Below the pieces are notes generated by a model that had not been told where the DNA came from, searched no databases, and was given only the letters and a program-made list of their open reading frames with translations. A DNA stretch of 64,000 nt, taken from positions 274,771,540 through 274,835,539 of the forward strand of contig CM060950.1 of assembly GCA_030765055.1 (NCBI GenBank), in the 5' to 3' direction. This DNA comes from Mantis religiosa (Eukaryota > Arthropoda > Insecta > Mantodea > Mantidae). Position numbers and translations under genes: made by a program. Within the stretch, counting starts at the first letter, position 1, and the number at the start of each line of letters is the position of its first letter. Positions 35,605 through 45,097 of this stretch are shown here, piece by piece.

Positions 35605-36028
35605 AATAAAACATACATTCCTTTTGACACAATGTCCTTAACATCGATGCATTCCTTTGTAGGAAAACCCAACCATTTAACGTACGCTCTATTACCACGT
35701 CGGCGTATCACTCTCTCAGAGAGGTATGCATTAGGATGACGTGTTTTTAGCAGTTCGTGACACTTAACACCGCCCTGTATATCATTTCCTTCTGCATCCT
35801 CCAGAAAATAGGCAACTGGTTTGGTATTCCTTGCACGATCAATCCGAAAGATCTCTATTCTCCAATTGGCCGTGTAACCTTTCTCAAGTAGCCCCTTGTA
35901 CCTGGAAATCCTTACATGATCACCAACATGAAAACACCTTGCATTCCTTTTCTCGCGACGTTCATGCCCGCCATAACGATATACGCTAAGTAGCAGATCG
36001 TTGTTGCTGACGTCACGGTGCTTCATGC
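35592..36028 (-). pseudogene. INT: Polinton integrase, C-terminal part with chromodomain
   Basis: This is the continuation of the integrase at 40119-41397 beyond the P-element insertion. From the junction it reads 'MKHRDVSNNDLLLSVY', then a small beta-rich domain 'FHVGDHVRISRYKG' and 'KGYTANWRIEIFRI'. A chromodomain with 'YLSERVIRRRGNRAYVKWLG' comes last, ending at 35592 against the microsatellite. Chromodomains in integrases can steer insertion to particular chromatin. The frame is intact in itself. Confidence 0.88.
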
Positions 36029-36086
36029 CGAGGCTAACGAAAGAGATAGGCTTCGACGCGACAGGAAAAATTTCGTGTGACGTCAC

Positions 36087-36834
36087 ACAGGCAGTCTGAG
36101 AGAGTGGACAGCGTAGCGCAGAAGTTACATTGTTTTGTTAGTGAACTGAATGATTATAAATAAACAGTATTTCACATATGTTCATCATTCTAGACAATTA
36201 TACTTTAATTAACATAATTATACAAGCAATATTATATTAGAAGGGATTTTATGTCTCGGAACTGATTTTTGGTATGCTCGTACTACTAAGCTATATTACG
36301 TTTCTTATAATTACTTACGTATTTATAATATATACCACTTATGTTATTATACTTTTTAGATCTATAAACATAATACTTTAAAGAATAAAGAAATAATGTA
36401 TAAATGATAAGATACAGTATATCGCTCACCTTCAAATAAAGTTTTCAGAATACATTTTGAATCCCTTTTTCCTAAAAAAATTACTTATATTTCTCGCACA
36501 ATAATTTCAGTTTAATTGTTTATCGAATCAGGAACTATGAATGTAAAATGTTAGGATAATACCTAAAAAAAAGGTGAGGTAATTAAATAAACAAATGAGA
36601 GTTACATGCAATTACACCACTATATGGAGATATTTATAGGTACCAAACGTATGAGGTGATCCTTGTATTCTGCCAAACTCCATACTTTAGCATAATTATT
36701 TTTACAGATGTTAGTGATAAATCCACAGGTTTAACACTGATATATACACTGAGTATATACAAAGTACAGAATGTAATGTAATCCATCAAAACAGTTTATG
36801 GAACAAGTCTTATCATCACAAATAATGCCAAAAT
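36087..36834 (-). other. P element 3' non-coding region
   Basis: AT-rich sequence downstream of the transposase stop, with no open frame of note. It probably holds subterminal transposase-binding sites, which could not be identified by eye. Confidence 0.5.
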
Positions 36835-39248
36835 TTATGTTTTCAGTTTTTTCACTTTTCTTGTAGTGTCTGAATCACAAGATTTCTCATTGGTCATTTT
36901 CACAAAATTACTAATCAATATTTTGTTAACACAAAGAGCAACACTATCCAGTTTCTCAAATAGGGTCTTCTTATGTAAACATTTACATTCAGTACCAGTA
37001 TTGTGTACATCTGATCTCAGAAGTTTAATTTTACAAATTTTCTGAACTACAGAGAGCTGTTTCCCAGAGGTTAAGAAATTTTGAGAGTCTCTTGCTAATA
37101 ATGACATTGTATGCCATGCCAAACCAACAGTGAATACCACTTTGTCTGTGGGTAATGTTAATTTTCCTCTGTCCAAGTCCTTTACAAAGTCATATGAAGA
37201 ATCCACTTCCACTTGTTTATTTAATTGGAGCCATGATCTGCATATATTACACTTAGATTTACGTAGCACTTGTCTAGATGTAAATCCCCCCAAATATGTC
37301 AGTATTGGCACTGTATCATTAGGAATTACTTGCATTTCAAACTCTTCATCCAAAATATCAGAAAAACCATTCAGGTCAATATCATTATCATAATTTTGTT
37401 GGGTAGGTAACAGTTCTTTCAAATTTACACTACCATTATGAGCAGCAAACAACACAGTATTTTTAAATCTTAATTTCCTCTCATTTTCCAATACCTGTAA
37501 GTAAGTTATATAGTAATTTGCACCACTTAGCTGTCTGTATGATCCAAAACGACCCTCCAAATTATCACTCTGAAATTTGCTTAGCAAAATGTAATCTATG
37601 TTGTATTTCTCAAATAGATATGGAATGATTTCCAGGAAAGATTCCAGCGTAGTAATCAAGGACTGAAATGTCTGCGGAGTTAAAGCATTTACTGATGGAA
37701 CAGACACCCTCCAAATTTTTAGCCAATGACACATTTTACTTAGAAATTCAAATTGCATATCTCTTTGGCTTTTAATGGCCTCTCTGTATGGATCATTGAA
37801 TCGTTTCCCTTCGAACACACTTTTAACATTAACTATTTTCCACCAGTTAACAATGATATTTAAGAAATTTGCAGTCTCATCAATATCTTCAGAAACACCA
37901 AGATCTTATGTGAAAGATTTCAAGGCCAGAATGTTATTGTCATTGAAAATTTTCAATGCCAAGCTCACATTCTGCTTCTGAATTGACAATGGATATAACA
38001 CTTTGGCGGAAAGTGTGTGCCCATACTTAACTAGGTTTTTCTTTTCTTTTTCATACATCAACTCTAAGTGCCTGTTTTGAGCTGAAAGTATATTGGGGTG
38101 ATGATTGAAATCAGGAAAATATATGGTCTTATTTGCATTTCTTTTGGTCTCCCAATTATTTCTGATACATTTCTAAATGTGGATGGTGTCAAATATAAAG
38201 AAAAGCTTCTTGATGAGTCTAGTGGGTGAGTAATGCTAGGCTGCAAAATTTTTTTTGGGGTCATAAGTTCATATGCTTTTCTGTTCACAATATTATTGTC
38301 TGCAATTAAACTAATAACTGTAAAGCCAATTATTTCCAACATACCCAGAACTTCTATAATGTATGTCTTCAGCTGTTCACTTGTTAAATTGATAACTGGT
38401 ATAATGGAAACGACATCAACATATTTAGAAAGTAGTGAGGATAGCATGAAGACTTGAGCAGTTTTTGCATGTTTCTGAGAATCAGTTGCACTACTGCGAT
38501 AAATCACACCTCCTTTAAATGACAGTTGTGGCTGAATATATATTTCATCCATCACGAGAGATACTAAGTGTTCATGACTATTTAAATGTTTAAATCTGTT
38601 TTCCAAGTAAGAACTACTTTCCAAGGACAATTTATAGAATGAAATTAGTTTCTGCAGTGTACGTGGGTGTGGCAAAATCAACATATCACATTTTCTTAGT
38701 GCATTTTAGGCGGATGATGAATGGACATACAGAGTGGAAGCAAGAATCATGCATTTGTTGCCCTAACACCTGTTATTCTTTGGAGTCTGTGACAGATTTA
38801 ATTGCTCTACAATAAACTTCATATGCTCATTCTCATCATGGTTTAGTAGGGACTGTAGCAGCTGGATAGCAGATTCTATTTTATCTCTAACTGTGGGTAA
38901 TATTTCGCCATTTTCAATTTGTGTTATAATACTATCCAAAACATTTAATGAATTCAATTTTTTCACATTATTAGTACTAGAAGCATTGATGCAAACGTTT
39001 TCCAATACAACAGTATAAGCTAAATCATCTTTGACTGTTATAAAAGAAATGACACTAGGTGTGCCATTATTTATACCCATTAAACAAATATAAATTGTTC
39101 CCTCGTCCTTAATTACTGTCCAATTAGCCTTACTGGAATTGATTGTTCTTATATCTACAAAAGAAATAATGCTATCTACATTATTTATTAAATCCCTTTC
39201 CACGTGCTGTTTATTTGATTGAATGCTGTCTCGAAATGCCTGGACCAA
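36835..39248 (-). pseudogene. P element transposase, central and C-terminal domains (broken)
   Basis: Three frames follow one another. 38763-39248 is a helical segment. 38064-38684 is the RNase H-like core: 'LVMDEIYIQPQLSFKGGVIY' with the first acidic residue in D-E, and 'GFTVISLIADNNIVNRKAY' with the second Asp. 36835-37818 is the C-terminal part, with the THAP9/P-type signature 'LLSKFQSDNLEGRFGSYRQL' and 'SGANYYITYLQVLENERKLR'. Frameshifts or stops near 38690-38760 and 37820-38060 separate them. The protein would cut and paste the P element. Confidence 0.87.
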
Positions 39249-39366
39249 ATTTTCGTCTTCTTTATCAGCAACACGTTTTATTTTGGGAATAGTTTTAGAA
39301 CATTAAGAGGGTGTATTAGGAAATATTGTTGGTACAGCATTTTCTGTGAGTTTAGCGATTTTCCTT

Positions 39367-39603
39367 TCATATTCTATCAACTCTCCCTTTGAAGTAGAAA
39401 TCCTGTCTATTCTTACAAACACACGACTCCTCAAAATGCTTTATGCACACAAAATGATTTTTTAATTTCGAAAAATCCGTCGGAATATGCCGTAGCCAGA
39501 ACTTACGAAGATTTTCGTCTTTTGGCAGTGAAAATGTTGTACTTTTTTCACTTTCTGTGTCATAATTTGATCTACACCCAAAGACACTACAACGTCGAGG
39601 CAT
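39367..39603 (-). pseudogene. THAP zinc-finger domain of the P element transposase
   Basis: It starts 'MPRRCSVFGCRSNYD' and continues to 'KFWLRHIPTDFSKLKNHFVC' and 'IKHFEESCV'. The Cys2-Cys-His pattern and spacing are those of a THAP DNA-binding domain at the N-terminus. The usual closing A-V-P-T-I-F stretch is not kept in this frame. The link to the transposase body runs through broken sequence at 39249-39366. Confidence 0.9.
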
Positions 39604-40110
39604 TTTTTACAACTCTGAGTACCTAAAAAGGAAAATAATAGTAATAATAACATTAACTTGTATCCACCATGTGTTGAACGCAGAAGTTATTTCGTTCAAT
39701 ATTGGCGATAATTTTTCTGTACATTTAAACACAAGATAGAACTATGTAATATCACACGTATAATAAAAGAATAAGCAGAATTTACTAAAATAAATGCTTC
39801 AATCTAGATTCAAATGAGAAGATGCAGTATGGCATCGAAGCCGTTAGAACGTTCCCAGAGGTTAACTTACAGCCTACTTGAAAACACTACTAAATACATA
39901 AAATTTACGAACAAACTGGAATATGTGTTAACTACATGATAATATAACACTTTTTCACTAACCTGAACCACTAAATATTATTAATTTCACTAGTTAAAAA
40001 AGTAAAACAAACGTAATATCACACAGACCACACGAACAACATACAGTTCAAAGCCTATACTGTAGAGGTTAGGACTGCTGTTATCAGCTGATTCAAACGC
40101 ACCAGCTCGG
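39604..40110 (-). other. P element 5' non-coding region
   Basis: Upstream of the THAP start, this is AT-rich and without open frames. It ends at the CTCGG terminus beside the target duplication. Confidence 0.5.
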
Positions 40111-40118
40111 CTTCATGC

Positions 40119-41397
40119 GAATCGTCGTATGGTAGGTATTGTTGTATGAATCGATGAATCTAGGTAGCATTTGTAACCACTGATGCGAACCCTGAATCAG
40201 GAATTCTCTATGCGTGTTCATTTTAATTGTTCTAATTAACCTTTCCACTGCTGCAGCATTGATGCTACTGAAAGTACTGTAATGATTGATTCCATTCCTA
40301 AGCATTAATTGCCTGAAATGGCGATTGTAAAACTCTTTCCGATTATCAGTTTGAACATTCTTAGGAGGTGAATTCAACTCGGATAGGATACCATACATAG
40401 CTCTTGTAACGCTAATGCCACCTTTAACTTTCAATGGTCGCGCATACGCCATTTTAGAATAGAAATTAATAGCAATAAGAATATACTTATAATTACTATT
40501 TTCTTTTGCATAAGGCATCATTTCAATAAGATCTATTTGTAGTAGATCATTAAGACCTTTGCTTATTATTTTACGGCGTAAGAAGCGCCTTCTTGCCGGC
40601 GAGTGTAATTTGCTTGCTATGACACGTTTAATCATGCTATGATTTTCGAGTTTTTTAATTCTGTGATTATTTCTTAAATCTCTGCTGAATTGTAAAGTTA
40701 CCCGCATCCCTCGATGCAATGAGTAATTTCAATCTATTAGAACGTTGGGATCGGTCCAATAGATGTTATCCAGCTTTCTGCTGGGTACGTGTTCTTTCCA
40801 ATAGAGAGCCGAGCCCGTGCGGCTGGACACAAAATCGCCAATAATATTGTGATACTTGTAACCACGGCTTGCTCTTATACGCCCGCTTCTAGCGTGTCAC
40901 TGCCTGTAAACCTGCGTATTCTGCAATATCTGCGAATAGGCGTCCAGATCCCCTTCGGTATATGATGAACTGAACGGCTAGCACTTGAAGAGCAATTCGT
41001 ACAATCCAAGGACTTGCATCATAGCTCTCTTGCCCTATCTGAATACCGTCATCGGTGAAATCGATATTTTATTCCCTAGTTTATATTCTCCATCTTCATA
41101 CCGCACGCCCTAAGTGGCATCCATGTCGCTGGAGCTAGCGGTTCGAACTTTCTTCAGGGACTCTGCAAGTAGATCTTCCTCCTCCTCCCCATCCTCTTCT
41201 GCATCGTTAACGACGGGTTTTGGCTTGTCATGATCCCTGTTGGCTATAACCTTCAAGGGCTCGGTTACAGGCTGGAGAACCTCGGACATGACGCGGTGAG
41301 TTTCGAACTTGAGGCCTTTCAGGGAGCGTAACTTTTCTCGTATTGCCCTACTGTGACGAGCGATTGATTGTTTGAGTCTTATACCTTCGGCATCCAT
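40119..41397 (-). pseudogene. INT: Polinton integrase: N-terminal Polinton domain fused to DDE core (split by P element)
   Basis: From ATG 41397, 'MDAEGIRLKQSIARHSRAIR' leads to an acidic linker and a stop at about 41110. Broken frames to 40720 then give 'GVRYEDGEYKLGNK' and 'DNIYWTDPNVLIDRLKLLIA', a Polinton-associated domain often annotated as unknown. Frame 40719-40119 is the integrase: 'LHSPARRRFLRRKIISKGLN', first Asp in 'LLQIDLIEM', second in 'NVQTDNRKEFYN' and Glu in 'AAAVERLIRTIK', so D-D-E is intact. The open frame runs on into P-element DNA at 40110. The start of the integrase frame joins the preceding domain, as in fused insect copies. The chromodomain part is at 35592-36028. Confidence 0.85.
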
Positions 41398-41415
41398 ATT
41401 GTACTGAATGTACAA

Positions 41416-42192
41416 TTAAACTACTGCAGATATTTTATATGAAATTATAATTTCTATGCTTAACATGCGACCATCCTTAGCACGTTCCACCGGTGCTGTG
41501 AAAGTGAGTAAATCACCAATTCGAATAGGGACAGGATACCTTTGAACTAATCTATCGTCTATTGCAAACATTGTTCCATGCGCCGTATGAGGATGTATTG
41601 ATGAAAGCATAGAACAAGAAGTTACATTTCCATTTCCTGGAGCCTTGTAGAATTCGAGACCCGACGATAACGTATACCTTAACGAGGGACCTCTAAAGGG
41701 TCGTGTATGTAGTGAAATGATGAGCTGACCTTTCAGTTTTTGTAACATGCCGATTACGATATTTCTCGTCTGTATTTTTATGGTGTCAATATCGTTCATT
41801 GCACTGGTTAGATTCTTATACACTTCCGTCTGTCGCTCGGTTATATCTTTCACGGCCTTTTCCACTGCTGTAGATATAGTTTCAGCAACGCTTGTTATCG
41901 TTCTAGTTAAACCGGTTTGCAGTTCATTCTGTTTCTGTATATAGAACCGATTAACATATTTCATGGTTGCAGCATCGTTATCCTGTGTAGGATCGGCTAT
42001 ATACTTTAATCGTTTCATTCGAAATGATAGATTATCATCAGACTCTAGAATTGGCATCCTGGCATCTATATACTTTTTATTGATAACATCGTGATCGTGA
42101 ATGGAATCCAATAGAACTTTCATCCTTATAGCATCCAGAATTACATTGTTATCCGAATCACGTTTAAATGCATATTTTGTTAAGTATTCCAT
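41416..42192 (-). CDS. Polinton fibre-like hypothetical protein, 258 aa
   Basis: An intact frame with a good ATG. Residues 30-85 contain two similar motifs, 'DVINKKYIDARMP' and 'DAATMKYVNRF', of the 'D-A-x-x-K-x-Y-V' kind common in trimeric phage tail-fibre shafts. Residues 85-150 are Thr/Val/Lys-rich and predicted helical (possible coiled coil). Residues 150-258 are beta-rich ('QLIISLHTRPFRGPSLRYTL' onward). It lies between the integrase gene and the packaging ATPase, all on the minus strand. I infer a spike or fibre on the Polinton particle; the family is not one I can name. Confidence 0.7.
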   Translation of the reverse strand: MEYLTKYAFKRDSDNNVILDAIRMKVLLDSIHDHDVINKKYIDARMPILESDDNLSFRMKRLKYIADPTQDNDAATMKYVNRFYIQKQNELQTGLTRTITSVAETISTAVEKAVKDITERQTEVYKNLTSAMNDIDTIKIQTRNIVIGMLQKLKGQLIISLHTRPFRGPSLRYTLSSGLEFYKAPGNGNVTSCSMLSSIHPHTAHGTMFAIDDRLVQRYPVPIRIGDLLTFTAPVERAKDGRMLSIEIIISYKISAVV

Positions 42193-42479
42193 TAGATGTT
42201 CATATTATAGGTCGAAGGATCTTTGTATGTGATTCCTAAGCATAGCTTCAAACTGGCCCATGCATTGATATGAAGCCTGTTCACTGAAGATCTACACTCG
42301 ATTCTCGACATCACTGGTAAACGCGTCCACATAGCTCTTAGTTGATGCATCTTCACTTTCCTCAGGATCGTGAACGTTGCGCAATCGCTTTCCCTTGAAT
42401 TAATAGTTTCCCGCTCCAGCTCTAGTTATGGAATACCAGTTAATTACGCCTCGGGAGGGTATGACTCTCCGAGATCCGA

Positions 42480-43215
42480 ACCCATCGATACTCATGACTA
42501 CAATGAAGAATGCGCGTTATTTATTTACTCGGATAAAGATGTCAAAGCCATGACGGTAGCGTCCTTCGTTCAAAGGGAACAGGGTACCATGACAACGAAA
42601 GCTCGCGAGATCGATCCGTCATTAGACTCCCAAACTTGCTTACACATGTCCTTAAATTTCGTATACGTCATATCTGTGTTTACGTAATCATCATATATAT
42701 GCTTTAAGTAGAGGTTATCCTGTCTGAAGAGCACGATCATATTTTCATTATCTCTAATTAAATGTTAGGCACATTCGCATATAACTTTGCTAAGTATACG
42801 GCATCGAAATTGCGATGTTTACCCATGCTGTAATATAATGCTATTTTTTCATGCTTCTCATTTATGACATCATCGAATACGAATATGGAGTTTTCTCGGG
42901 CTTCGGATGGTTGGAGCACCTTTTCACTATCCTCGAACGTGAAACTCCAATATCGGGTATGGTTTTTAGCACCTTGAGAAAATACTGGTATTTCGGTTGG
43001 TGCAACGATTTTGAATATATGTAGAGATTCTCTAACCTAAGACCATTTTCATGGACGAGCAAGTTGAGTAGAACGTTCGTCTTTCCAGCATTCGAACTAC
43101 CCAAGAAGAGTGCTCTGACGTTGCACGGGAACGCGCCGTGTCGTCCTTTGCGTATGTCGTTGTCGAAATCGAACACCTGTATAGGCAACTGGCACTTTTG
43201 CTTCACTGCTTCCAT
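42480..43215 (-). pseudogene. ATP: Polinton packaging ATPase (FtsK/HerA type)
   Basis: The likely start is ATG at 43215 ('MEAVKQKCQLPIQVFDFDND'). Walker A is 'LFLGSSNAGKTNVLL' (about 43070-43115). A frameshift near 42880 leads to Walker B 'SIFVFDDV' (about 42870), then 'YYSMGKHRNFDAVYLAKLY'. After a further frame change come 'DNENMIVLFRQDNLYLKHIY' and 'YTKFKDMCKQVWES' (to about 42625), all typical of Polinton ATPases. The tail to about 42400 is degraded. The enzyme would drive genome packaging into capsids. Its ATG and that of the PLA2-like gene (43270, +) are 54 bp apart and divergent, suggesting a shared promoter. Confidence 0.88.
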
Positions 43216-43269
43216 ATCGCAAATAAAGATATAAATCATAATGTTTGCATTTTTATTTCATAGTGAGCA

Positions 43270-43854
43270 ATGAAATCTGCAGGCGTAAGGATGATATCCG
43301 CAATCCTTAATTCGCTAATTAAGTCTCTTCCGTTTGAGGCTCATTTACCAGGGTACCGATTCTGTGGGCCTGGAACGAAACTACATAAGCGTCTGCAGAG
43401 AGGCGATTCTCCCAGAAACGCTTTGGACTCAGCCTGCCTTGCTTACGATCTCGCTTACGCCACTCATCAGGACGCAGATTTGCGACGTTTGGCCGATAAG
43501 GAACTCGTTGAAAAGGCTTGGAGTGGAGTAAAGTCTGCTGACGCATCTTTCGGCGAGCGACTTGCAGCCCGACTTGTAACGGCCATCATGAAGGGGAAAG
43601 TTGCCATGGGTGCTGGAATGCGTAAGCGACGCAAGAGGATCATACCAAGCCCTCGAGGCGGCTTTTTACCTCTGATACCGCTTTTGGGCGCTGCAGGTAG
43701 CCTAGCCGGTGGCGCCGTTCAGATCGCCACGGCTGTCAATAAGAAACGTTCCGCGGAAAGACAGCTTGCCGAGTTGAGCGTTCACAATCAGAACATGGGG
43801 CGTTTAGCTAGGGGTAAAGGCCTTCGACGTAAGAAGCGGAAGAGCAAAGGATAG
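43270..43854 (+). CDS. Polinton PLA2-fold minor capsid-like protein, 194 aa
   Basis: An intact frame. Residues 25-75 match the parvovirus VP1-type phospholipase A2 fold: calcium-loop 'YRFCGPGTKL' then 'DSACLAYDLAYATH'. In active members the second block has His-Asp; here it reads Tyr-Asp, so the catalytic His is replaced. Residues 100-130 are basic ('GAGMRKRRKRIIPSPRGG'), followed by a Gly/Ala/Leu-rich hydrophobic stretch 'GFLPLIPLLGAAGSLAGGAV' and a Lys/Arg-rich C-terminus, like adenovirus core or membrane-lytic peptides. A T-rich tract plus AG directly before the ATG could be a splice acceptor of a 5' leader. Confidence 0.85.
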   Translation: MKSAGVRMISAILNSLIKSLPFEAHLPGYRFCGPGTKLHKRLQRGDSPRNALDSACLAYDLAYATHQDADLRRLADKELVEKAWSGVKSADASFGERLAARLVTAIMKGKVAMGAGMRKRRKRIIPSPRGGFLPLIPLLGAAGSLAGGAVQIATAVNKKRSAERQLAELSVHNQNMGRLARGKGLRRKKRKSKG

Positions 43855-44236
43855 CATCTTCGTCCAGAAACACGGAGCGAGACCTGTATTTATCCCGGAA
43901 AAAGCCCTAAGCGCTGTAGAGATTGATGCCTATGCACGACGACTACGCATTCCTCATTTTAGAGGTGTGTACATGATAGACAACTTACCTTCACGTCCTC
44001 GACATGTAGAAAGGATTATCCTAAATTTGGATATCTCGCGCAACCCGGGAACGCATGGGGTTGCGATACGCAAGGATGGAGATGTTGCGTTCTACTTTGA
44101 TAGTTTCGGTAATCTGAGACCGCCGAAACAGATTGAGTCCTACATCAAGGGTATTAGACTCATGTATAACACCAAGAGGTTTCAGAATTTTGGATCTGTG
44201 ATTTGCGGTCATCTGTGCCTGCAGTTTCTCTTATGA
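43855..44236 (+). CDS. PRO: Polinton adenain-like cysteine protease
   Basis: Open reading runs from before 43860 ('VFIPEKALSAVEIDAYARRL') to the stop at 44236. The catalytic His lies in 'NPGTHGVAIRKDG', the acidic residue in 'FYFDSFGNLRPP' and Cys in 'VICGHLCLQFLL', the order of Ulp1/adenain proteases. The residue after the His is Gly rather than the usual Trp. The start is uncertain: the frame overlaps the end of the PLA2-like gene and has no obvious ATG near 43855, so it may start inside that gene or be spliced. It would process capsid precursors. Confidence 0.87.
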
Positions 44237-44268
44237 AACGGATTTACCAACTTGAATGTTTGATCAAA

Positions 44269-44976
44269 ATGAGTCACACAATCGCCGTGAGCGGTTCGGA
44301 TGCCAGCTTCTCTAGTTTTCTCAACCCGCCTCTTCATCTGGATCCGAATGAGCTTTACGAAATAGCTCTGTTGAATTTCGAAACCCTTTATTCCATTCCT
44401 AATGTGGACGAGAGCAACAACTTATTCCATTACGTTCGCAATGACAAGAACGAGCGTATTGAGATTCCTCCTGGGACTTACGAATTAGATGATATCGCAC
44501 ATTTTCTTAAGGGAGCCCTCGACGTCGAAGACGGGTTTATCTTACGTGCTAATAATAATACCATTAAGTCTGAGATACAATGTCCATATACTATCGACTT
44601 TACTCAAGACAGATCAATTGGTTCTCTTCTCGGATTCACAGCTCAGCGTTTGATTCAACCGAACGTGATGACTGAGTCTGATGATTTGGTGAACATCTTC
44701 AAAGTTAGCATCGTACGCATCGAGTGCAGCCTAGCCACGGGATCCTTCATTGACGGTAAACACGGTCATTCTTTGTACGAGTTTTTTCCATCGGTTCCTC
44801 CGGGCTACCACATTTCGGAAGAAACATCTAGCCCTATATATCTACCAATCATCGATACGAAACTCATTGGTCATCTCGACATTAGAGTGGTAGATCAGAA
44901 CGGTGACGTGCTTGACTTCAGGAACGAAACCATAGCCGTAAGATTACACATACGTAGCAATGGGAATACATTTTAA
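44269..44976 (+). CDS. mCP: Polinton minor capsid (penton-type) protein, about 235 aa
   Basis: ATG at 44269 (AAAATGAGTC) begins 'MSHTIAVSGSDASFSSFLNP'. The earlier in-frame position at 44203 overlaps the protease end and is less likely. The protein is rich in beta-type segments ('LYEIALLNFETLYSIPNV', 'ERIEIPPGTYELDDI', 'LLGFTAQRLIQPN') and has the length and position of the single jelly-roll penton protein of Polintons. It forms the vertex capsomers in related viruses. The frame is intact. Its last codons overlap the small ORF at 44960. Confidence 0.85.
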   Translation: MSHTIAVSGSDASFSSFLNPPLHLDPNELYEIALLNFETLYSIPNVDESNNLFHYVRNDKNERIEIPPGTYELDDIAHFLKGALDVEDGFILRANNNTIKSEIQCPYTIDFTQDRSIGSLLGFTAQRLIQPNVMTESDDLVNIFKVSIVRIECSLATGSFIDGKHGHSLYEFFPSVPPGYHISEETSSPIYLPIIDTKLIGHLDIRVVDQNGDVLDFRNETIAVRLHIRSNGNTF

Positions 44977-45097
44977 GCATCGTTCCTATATTACGAAGCC
45001 TCTTTCGAGATTGGGCTATACTCGTTCATTGACAAGGCATCCGATCACGTCGTCTAATCGAAGGTTCCTCGAGGCTTTGGGATTCAAAGTTCTATAA
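44960..45097 (+). CDS. 45-aa basic ORF bridging penton and major capsid genes
   Basis: ATG at 44960 lies inside the end of the penton gene (in another frame). Its TAA at 45095-45097 overlaps the ATG of the major capsid gene (ATAATGG). The peptide has 12 Arg/Lys/His residues in the first two thirds and ends 'SSNRRFLEALGFKVL'. The tight overlap on both sides and the basic composition suggest a real small core-type protein like adenovirus minor core peptides. No homologue can be cited from sequence alone. Confidence 0.5.
   Translation: MGIHFKHRSYITKPLSRLGYTRSLTRHPITSSNRRFLEALGFKVL

Larger units (their letters stand above)
36029..40110 (-). mobile_element. P-type (THAP) DNA transposon nested in the Polinton integrase
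   Basis: A 4082-bp element. The 8 bases CTTCATGC are repeated at 36021-36028 and 40111-40118 (the match extends one base outward to 9). P elements make 8-bp duplications. The ends are short and imperfect (CGAGG...CTCGG). The transposase is on the minus strand with an N-terminal THAP domain. Removing the element and one copy of the duplication restores an uninterrupted integrase frame across the join, which fixes the boundaries. Confidence 0.9.
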
